Source of the DNA: CAYXVF01 sp964468125
GTDB taxonomy: Bacteria; Myxococcota; XYA12-FULL-58-9; CAYXVF01
Direction: 5' to 3'
Length of the DNA: 41,242 bases
NCBI GenBank assembly: GCA_964468125.1
Contig: CAYXVF010000053.1
Coordinates: forward strand, 1-41,242
The notes under the pieces were generated by a model. The model saw only the letters and a list, made by a program, of their open reading frames with translations, was not told where the DNA came from and did no database searches. The position numbers and the translations under genes were made by a program. Shown piece by piece: positions 40,819 through 41,242 of the stretch; the stretch's first letter is position 1; every line of letters begins with the position of its first letter.

Positions 40819-41242
40819 CTACTGCAGAATCTCGAAGACCAGCCATTCCGCTGGCGAGTCGCCTGCATTTGACATGGCGTGCTCATCCGGCTCGTGCCAA
40901 TGAGCGTCACCTGCTTTCCAGCTGACGGTTTCTGTCGCGGCCTTGTTTTGGCTCCAGAGCAGCTCGTAGTCACTCAGAGAATAGATCGCTCGGTAGGTCC
41001 CTGCGTGTGCGTCGACAGACGCGCCCGGCTCCAGGCGGACCTTCCTCACCCGAAAGACCTCATCCGAAAAGACGACTTCGGGTCCTCCCTCCACCGATGG
41101 CGCTTCCGGAAGCGGGGAGTCCAACCTTTCGACCACCAAGAATCGGGCGGTCGTCTCGCCGACATTGCGAGCGCGATGGGCGAGGGACGCGTGCACGTGC
41201 ACGTCACCCGTCGACCACGCCTTCTCTTCGACCGGCCCCTCG
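40819..41242 (-). CDS. Cupin-like protein, 5' end beyond the window
   Basis: The frame is open to the window edge and reads EGPVEEKAWSTGDVHVHASLAHRARN before the internal GTG at 41202, so the true start lies outside. DVHVHASLAHRARNVG and SVDAHAGTYRAIYSLSDYE, then WKAGDAHWHEPDEHAMSNAG, show the His-rich beta-barrel strands of a double cupin, which bind a metal or small ligand. The C-terminus ends AEWLVFEILQ. It converges with the channel gene at 25 bp. Function not assigned. Confidence 0.8.
   Translation of the reverse strand, partial: EGPVEEKAWSTGDVHVHASLAHRARNVGETTARFLVVERLDSPLPEAPSVEGGPEVVFSDEVFRVRKVRLEPGASVDAHAGTYRAIYSLSDYELLWSQNKAATETVSWKAGDAHWHEPDEHAMSNAGDSPAEWLVFEILQ

Overview
The window is GC-rich, densely coded and clearly from a Gram-negative bacterium: it has outer-membrane and lipoprotein genes, a TonB-like protein, a sigma-54 activator and M16/DUF885 lipoprotein peptidases. 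The style fits Myxococcota or another deltaproteobacterium-like lineage, but that is inference; no rRNA or marker operon is present. A run of exactly 100 N flanked by a 17-bp duplicate shows it is a scaffold, probably from a metagenome assembly.

Layout. 1-2454: small membrane, STAS-like, histone H1-like and secreted Lys/Ala-rich proteins. 2455-2782: a gene-free spacer with an array of GTGA-N6-TCAC dyads. 2783-3718: a radical SAM protein. 3825-7148: a 1107-residue helical-repeat protein of unknown function. 7152-13882: an RNA-repair locus. On the minus strand rtcB, rtcA, a von Willebrand factor A (vWA) protein built like Ro60, and an unfamiliar protein with a Fis-like helix-turn-helix (HTH) form one operon; rtcR is divergent. 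The shared promoter region carries a sigma-54 site, a perfect 10-bp inverted repeat and a tRNA T-arm-like string. 13916-18112: scramblase-like protein, DUF808 and DUF885 genes, and an S41/PDZ remnant. 18265-22461: M16 peptidase and DEAD-box helicase with a coupled small upstream ORF. 22530-27646: small membrane protein, holin-like, TonB-like, lipoprotein, Gre-like, MOSC and unknown genes. 27661-30912: a minus-strand run of four helical unknown proteins ending in pcm. 31162-34881: class I aldolase, a truncated DsrE gene, a LysM/lysozyme-like protein and a doubly broken ThDP decarboxylase. 35094-41242: GH88/105-like hydrolase, MAPEG, pdxH, phosphoesterase, DUF481, potassium channel and a cupin-like gene running off the end.

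How genes work together. RtcR (CARF sensor plus AAA+ domain) should switch on rtcBA from the sigma-54 promoter when damaged RNA ends appear. RtcA makes 2',3'-cyclic phosphate ends and RtcB ligates them. The vWA protein and the HTH protein are transcribed with them, so they probably act on the same RNA substrates or in their surveillance. The large protein at 3825-7148 converges on this operon with only 3 bp between stop codons, so it may belong to the same island. The best candidates for undescribed biology are this extended Rtc locus, the four-gene helical cluster at 28295-30912, and the dyad array at 2614-2724.
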